Origin: an uncultured Lachnospiraceae bacterium
Lineage (GTDB): Bacteria; Bacillota; Clostridia; Lachnospirales; Lachnospiraceae
Assembly: GCA_947588995.1 (NCBI GenBank)
Contig: CANPZI010000027.1
Location: 1 to 37,734, forward strand
Direction: 5' to 3'
DNA: 37,734 nucleotides
The stretch's first letter is position 1. Each line of letters begins with the position of its first letter. Shown in pieces: positions 34,312 to 37,734 of the stretch. Below the pieces are notes generated by a model, which did not search any database, had not been told where the DNA came from, and saw only the letters and a program-made list of their open reading frames with translations. Both the position numbers and the translations under genes were made by a program.

Positions 34312-37257
34312 TTTCCCATGTCCAAAGCTTAATTCCAACAACTCTGCCGCGATATTTTTATCCGCAACACGCATCAGGTTATCTTCCGCATCCTCTTTTC
34401 CCAGGAAATTCATACTCCCATACCAAACGACCTCACGGTCAATGATACAATAATGACTGCAATATTCTTCCGCAAGATACATCTCAAATCCGGCTGCGCG
34501 CATTTGTTCCTGCAGCTGTCGCCAATATGCGCTGTCGCCGTATCCGTAACGGTCCGGCTGCCATGTCACAATTACCACTTTAATCCCCGTTTCCTGCTTT
34601 GGCTTTAAGAATCGGATCATTTCTTCTACTCTTGTGCCGCTGACAGCGGGACTTGAAATAATAATTTCTGTTTCTGCCTCCAGAATATCCTTTCTGTAAA
34701 TCTCTTTGTAAGTGTCTATATCAAAAATAGCATTTGTTTTCTGTTTTTCCGTGATTTCTTCTGAAAAAATATCATAACCGATCTGCTTATATGCTTTCAG
34801 TCTCTTGTGATACATTCTGTCAAACATCGCAATATGACTGTCAACATAATCATATATCATGACATTCTTTTTCCCACTGTAATCCCTGTTCAGCCGTCCG
34901 GCATACTGCTCGACCACGCCTTTCCACGCGACAGGTGTAGCCATAATAAGCGTGTCTAACCTCGGAAAATCAAATCCCTCCCCGATCAGTTTTCCGGTTG
35001 CTACAAGAATCATGCTATCCTCCGGCTTCACTCGATTCATCTGTTCCAAAATTTCTCTGTGTTCTTTCTTAGAGTTCTGACCGGATAAAAGAAAAACATG
35101 ATCTGCATCATCTTTCAGTTTGCGGTATAATCGTTCTGAATGATCTACATATTTTGAAAGAACGACCGGAGTCCTCCCATCTGCGACACACTTTCTGACA
35201 TCATTCAGTATCATTTCATCCCTGTCCGAATTCTTTCTGAGTATTTCATATGCCTCATTGGGATGCATTTTGTCCTGTACGGATCTTGGCGCGACCGTTC
35301 TCGTAAATCTCGGACAAACTAAATGCTCTATTCCCTGCTCTTTAGCTCTCTCTTTAGATGTGTATTTAAACCTGATCGTTCCCAGGAGCATCTCATTGAT
35401 CTTTTCCAAACCATCTCCTCGAAAAGGTGTGGCCGTTGCACCATATACATATTTTGCATTCACCTCCTGCAAAATATCGACGATCGTATCTGACGCGGCA
35501 TGATGGCATTCGTCCAATATGATCAATCCGTAATTCCTGAGACGATTGTGATATTCTCCGTTTCTGAAAACAGAACCGACCATTGCAATATCTATAATAC
35601 CCGTAGTGGAATCGTGAGTACTCTGCAGCTTCCCGATAACGCTCTTTCTCCTCTTCACCCGTCCGGACGGCGTACTATATTCAGGCGCTTCCTCATTGAT
35701 CGACAAAAACTTCTGCAGAGCATTCTCCCATTGTTCCATCAGTGCCGAAGACTGCAGAAGGATAAGGGTATTGACTCTTATCTGCGCAATGATACCGCAG
35801 CACACAACTGTTTTGCCAAATGCAGTCGCCGCGTTTAAGATTCCGGTTTCGTTCTGTGTCATTTTTTCAACCGCAGTCTTCTGCAATTCTTTTAACTCGC
35901 CGCAGAACTTCACATCAATCGGGCGGCCTGCACACCGTTTATCATCAATATCATATACAATTCCCGCTTTATCACACTGTTTCGTGAGCATTTCCAGCAG
36001 CCCGCGCGGAATTTTGATATATCCTTTTTCATCGCTGCCCAGATAAATATATCTGGCATTCGCAAAATTCGACAATCCCATTGCCTGATTTTTATAAAAC
36101 ACCGGATTACTGAATGCCGCCAGTCTTCTGATTTGATTTTGCAATCTAGGTTTCAGATTAGCTGCCGCTATATATATCCCATCCGATAAAATGAAATGCA
36201 GGACACCATCAACATCTTCCTTTGAAAATCCGCTGCTTTTATCCCATGGCGCTCCGTTTTCTTCGTCAAATATCTCTGCTGATTCTGCAGTGATACATGC
36301 ATGTCCCAATTTCCATTCTTTTATTTTGGCTTCAACAAATTCTTTCGTCAATTTCTGTTTGCTCAACAGAATCGTCCACTGATCAGGGTATGCGTTCCAA
36401 TTTACATCAATAAACGCGCTGTTGCCTTCTTTTAGCGCCTGCCCCTGTAACGGCAAAGCAATCAAATTTCCTAATCCACCCGTCGACAGAGAATCCTGTG
36501 CCGGCAGCATCCTGTCATAATAGCGAAAAGATTTCAGGTTTACAGCCTCTGTACCCTTTTGCAATAAAGCGTTTCCAAACTTTCTGGCAAGCGCAGCCTC
36601 AATCGGTTTCTGAAAAAATATCCACAGATGTGCGCCCTGCCCCGATCTTGACCGCTCCACGAGCACATCTATCTCATTTAGCTCACATATTTTTCTTAAT
36701 GTATCTACTTCTTCTTTCCAATGATCATCCACATTGGCGAAATCACACTTCTCTGCATCCTTGTCATGATTGTCGAAATCAAAGACAAGAAACCGGCACG
36801 TATCGTCAGGTAACAACGGATAGATTCCTATAACATCCGTCGCATCCACTGCATTTCCTCTTAAATGCGCTATGATCTGCTCTTTTTGCAGATTCTTATA
36901 CGCCTGTTTCCTACAGTCCCGGCATCTTATCTTACTGCCGGTCACTCTTGGGCATCCCGGCTTCCAGAAATTGTAGCACTGCGGATAATAACTTACCTCG
37001 CCGGTGGTCTTCTTTACCGTACGCTTGGCATATACATCGGTTCGTCCCCAAAACATGCCGAAGAAGAGATTGGCATCGGCATCCGTGATCTCTCTGTGAA
37101 TGATCCGTGCGCCCTGATCAGCGTTATGTATACTGTCATTCTTTATCGCATCTCCACATGTGTAGGGAATTCCCGCTTCCTTTAAAAGTGTCTTGAGATA
37201 TTGGTTTTCCTGCTCTAAAAATCTGATCCGACTTGCTAATTCTTCTGTAGATTTCAT
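34309..37257 (-). CDS. TOTE-type primase-helicase-PLD protein (probable defence gene)
   Basis: A 982-residue multidomain protein. A coiled coil (8-28) and a four-Cys cluster (Cys94, 102, 112, 115) precede an archaeo-eukaryotic-type primase domain: FDFD with Asp160/Asp162, SGQGAHLW (His210) and GLGNLIALPLQ (262-272). A superfamily 2 helicase follows: Walker A ATAFGKT (477-483), DECH (582-585), GATATP (606-611) and QYAGRLNR (784-791). The C-terminal PLD-like domain (from about 850) ends with HYCIID and YGSMN, but lacks a clear HxK, so nuclease activity is uncertain. This architecture is that of TOTE conflict-system proteins. I chose the ATG at 37257 because AGGA is six bases upstream; an ATG two codons earlier touches that site. 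Base composition is more AT-rich than in the central genes, suggesting transfer. Confidence 0.9.
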   Translation of the reverse strand: MKSTEELASRIRFLEQENQYLKTLLKEAGIPYTCGDAIKNDSIHNADQGARIIHREITDADANLFFGMFWGRTDVYAKRTVKKTTGEVSYYPQCYNFWKPGCPRVTGSKIRCRDCRKQAYKNLQKEQIIAHLRGNAVDATDVIGIYPLLPDDTCRFLVFDFDNHDKDAEKCDFANVDDHWKEEVDTLRKICELNEIDVLVERSRSGQGAHLWIFFQKPIEAALARKFGNALLQKGTEAVNLKSFRYYDRMLPAQDSLSTGGLGNLIALPLQGQALKEGNSAFIDVNWNAYPDQWTILLSKQKLTKEFVEAKIKEWKLGHACITAESAEIFDEENGAPWDKSSGFSKEDVDGVLHFILSDGIYIAAANLKPRLQNQIRRLAAFSNPVFYKNQAMGLSNFANARYIYLGSDEKGYIKIPRGLLEMLTKQCDKAGIVYDIDDKRCAGRPIDVKFCGELKELQKTAVEKMTQNETGILNAATAFGKTVVCCGIIAQIRVNTLILLQSSALMEQWENALQKFLSINEEAPEYSTPSGRVKRRKSVIGKLQSTHDSTTGIIDIAMVGSVFRNGEYHNRLRNYGLIILDECHHAASDTIVDILQEVNAKYVYGATATPFRGDGLEKINEMLLGTIRFKYTSKERAKEQGIEHLVCPRFTRTVAPRSVQDKMHPNEAYEILRKNSDRDEMILNDVRKCVADGRTPVVLSKYVDHSERLYRKLKDDADHVFLLSGQNSKKEHREILEQMNRVKPEDSMILVATGKLIGEGFDFPRLDTLIMATPVAWKGVVEQYAGRLNRDYSGKKNVMIYDYVDSHIAMFDRMYHKRLKAYKQIGYDIFSEEITEKQKTNAIFDIDTYKEIYRKDILEAETEIIISSPAVSGTRVEEMIRFLKPKQETGIKVVIVTWQPDRYGYGDSAYWRQLQEQMRAAGFEMYLAEEYCSHYCIIDREVVWYGSMNFLGKEDAEDNLMRVADKNIAAELLELSFGHGK

Positions 37258-37389
37258 TGACATTCCTGCAATCGATATGCTTTCTTTCTGTGCTTTTTGA
37301 GGTTTTTATATATTTTTCTCAACGTTTCCTTACTTCATATACTTTCGAATAATTAGATCTGTTTTAGATCCAAACGTCATAAGGCAACG

Positions 37390-37424
37390 CCGGAAATTCC
37401 CATTTTATCGGCATTTCCGGTTTT
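37390..37424 (+). terminator. perfect 8-bp inverted repeat followed by TTTT
   Basis: CCGGAAAT (37390-37397) and ATTTCCGG (37413-37420) with a 15-base loop, then TTTT on the plus strand. No plus-strand gene is seen before it, so if it works as a terminator it may instead stop antisense transcription; the long loop and short T-run make it weak. Confidence 0.4.
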
Positions 37425-37544
37425 CGTCCGTTACTCAAACTCGGCGTGTCCTTTGCTGCTCTTAACTATATTTGTTTAAGTTTTGTGCAAATACACAACC
37501 GTTTTTACATCAATTACATCATTTATTCTGGCTTACTGATTTTC

Positions 37545-37563
37545 TGTTGCCAAAATGTTGCCA
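37545..37563. repeat. direct repeat TGTTGCCA x2 at 11-bp spacing
   Basis: TGTTGCCA occurs at 37545-37552 and 37556-37563, 11 bp apart, in AT-rich intergenic DNA. It could be an arm-type site of a recombinase or a regulator site; nothing nearby decides. Confidence 0.35.
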
Positions 37564-37734
37564 CGCATTTATTATAGCAAATCCAGGTTATATGACAACC
37601 AATTTTGGAAATGTTACGCAATAAAAGTCGTTTTTGATGATAAAAGCACCAAATATATCCTAATCCCATTTTATAGTTGAAAATTCTCTTAAAATAAAGC
37701 TTTCAAAACGTCTAATGCGTAACACAACACTGCT

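Larger units (their letters stand above)
37264..37734. other. AT-rich 470-bp right edge without a recognised gene
   Basis: No frame in this stretch gives a recognisable protein. It holds a terminator-like inverted repeat (37390-37424), a direct repeat (37545-37563), and a 9-bp inverted repeat with arms TGTTACGCA (37612-37620) and TGCGTAACA (37716-37724). The promoter of the helicase gene is presumably here but I cannot place it. A minus-strand frame of about 60 codons ends KISKPE near 37530; I do not trust it as a gene. Confidence 0.5.

Noticed and set aside
37520..37734. Minus-strand frame of about 60 codons ending KISKPE, loosely like an integrase tail
   Set aside because: The frame opens at a stop inside the window, has no integrase catalytic residues and no conserved block. 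Similarity is too weak to call a gene or remnant.
1..37734. CRISPR array, rRNA or tRNA genes
   Set aside because: I saw no regularly spaced repeat-spacer pattern and no recognisable rRNA or tRNA sequence on either strand.

Overview
The window looks like a chromosomal segment of a Gram-positive anaerobe of the class Clostridia, most likely Lachnospiraceae. The reasons are strong AGGAGG-type ribosome binding sites, lipoproteins in place of periplasmic proteins, a UAP-type sugar nucleotidyltransferase beside galE, DUF3298-type and class D beta-lactamase-like lipoproteins, and several MATE exporters. Most of it is visibly GC-rich. The two ends and the region from about 30.3 kb rightwards are visibly more AT-rich. 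I see no rRNA, tRNA or CRISPR array and no complete transposase or integrase. All assignments come from reading the sequence; no database search was run.

Layout. 0.2-5.5 kb: a histidine kinase/response regulator pair diverges from a three-gene ABC exporter of the lantibiotic-protection type. The shared intergenic region holds four response-regulator-like half-sites in 11-bp phase. 5.5-7.9 kb: galE and a UTP-dependent sugar-1-phosphate uridylyltransferase (UDP-sugar supply). 8.1-10.2 kb: a chemoreceptor behind two near-identical extended -10 promoters. 10.2-18.8 kb: three separate MATE exporters; an unknown 150-residue protein coupled to one of them; a two-gene unit of a MotA/TolQ/ExbB-like membrane protein and a membrane-anchored LuxR-type regulator; and a polar amino acid ABC transporter operon whose binding protein appears circularly permuted. 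18.9-21.4 kb: a second polar amino acid ABC operon with a conventional binding protein. 21.5-24.6 kb: two tandemly duplicated DUF3298-like lipoproteins with duplicated promoters and tandem 11-bp repeats. 24.7-25.9 kb: a DUF4422 glycosyltransferase. 26.1-29.1 kb: trkA-trkH potassium uptake. 29.0-34.0 kb: a run of minus-strand genes (DNA glycosylase, small lipoprotein, XRE regulator, alpha/beta hydrolase, Nudix hydrolase, class D beta-lactamase-like lipoprotein, AlkD-like repair protein). 34.0-37.3 kb: a GNAT remnant cut off at the 3' end of a large primase-helicase-PLD protein of the TOTE conflict-system type, a likely defence gene. The last 470 bp are AT-rich and hold only repeats.

How the genes fit together. 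The left part reads as envelope-stress and peptide-antibiotic sensing with a dedicated exporter. The centre is solute traffic: two amino acid importers, three drug/metabolite exporters and potassium uptake. The right part mixes DNA repair, nucleotide clean-up, beta-lactam response and probable anti-phage defence, typical of a variable region. The observations I would follow first are the circularly permuted solute-binding protein, the MotA-like/LuxR pair, a 52-nt leader shared by a MATE gene and an unrelated lipoprotein gene, and the 11-bp-phased operator arrays.
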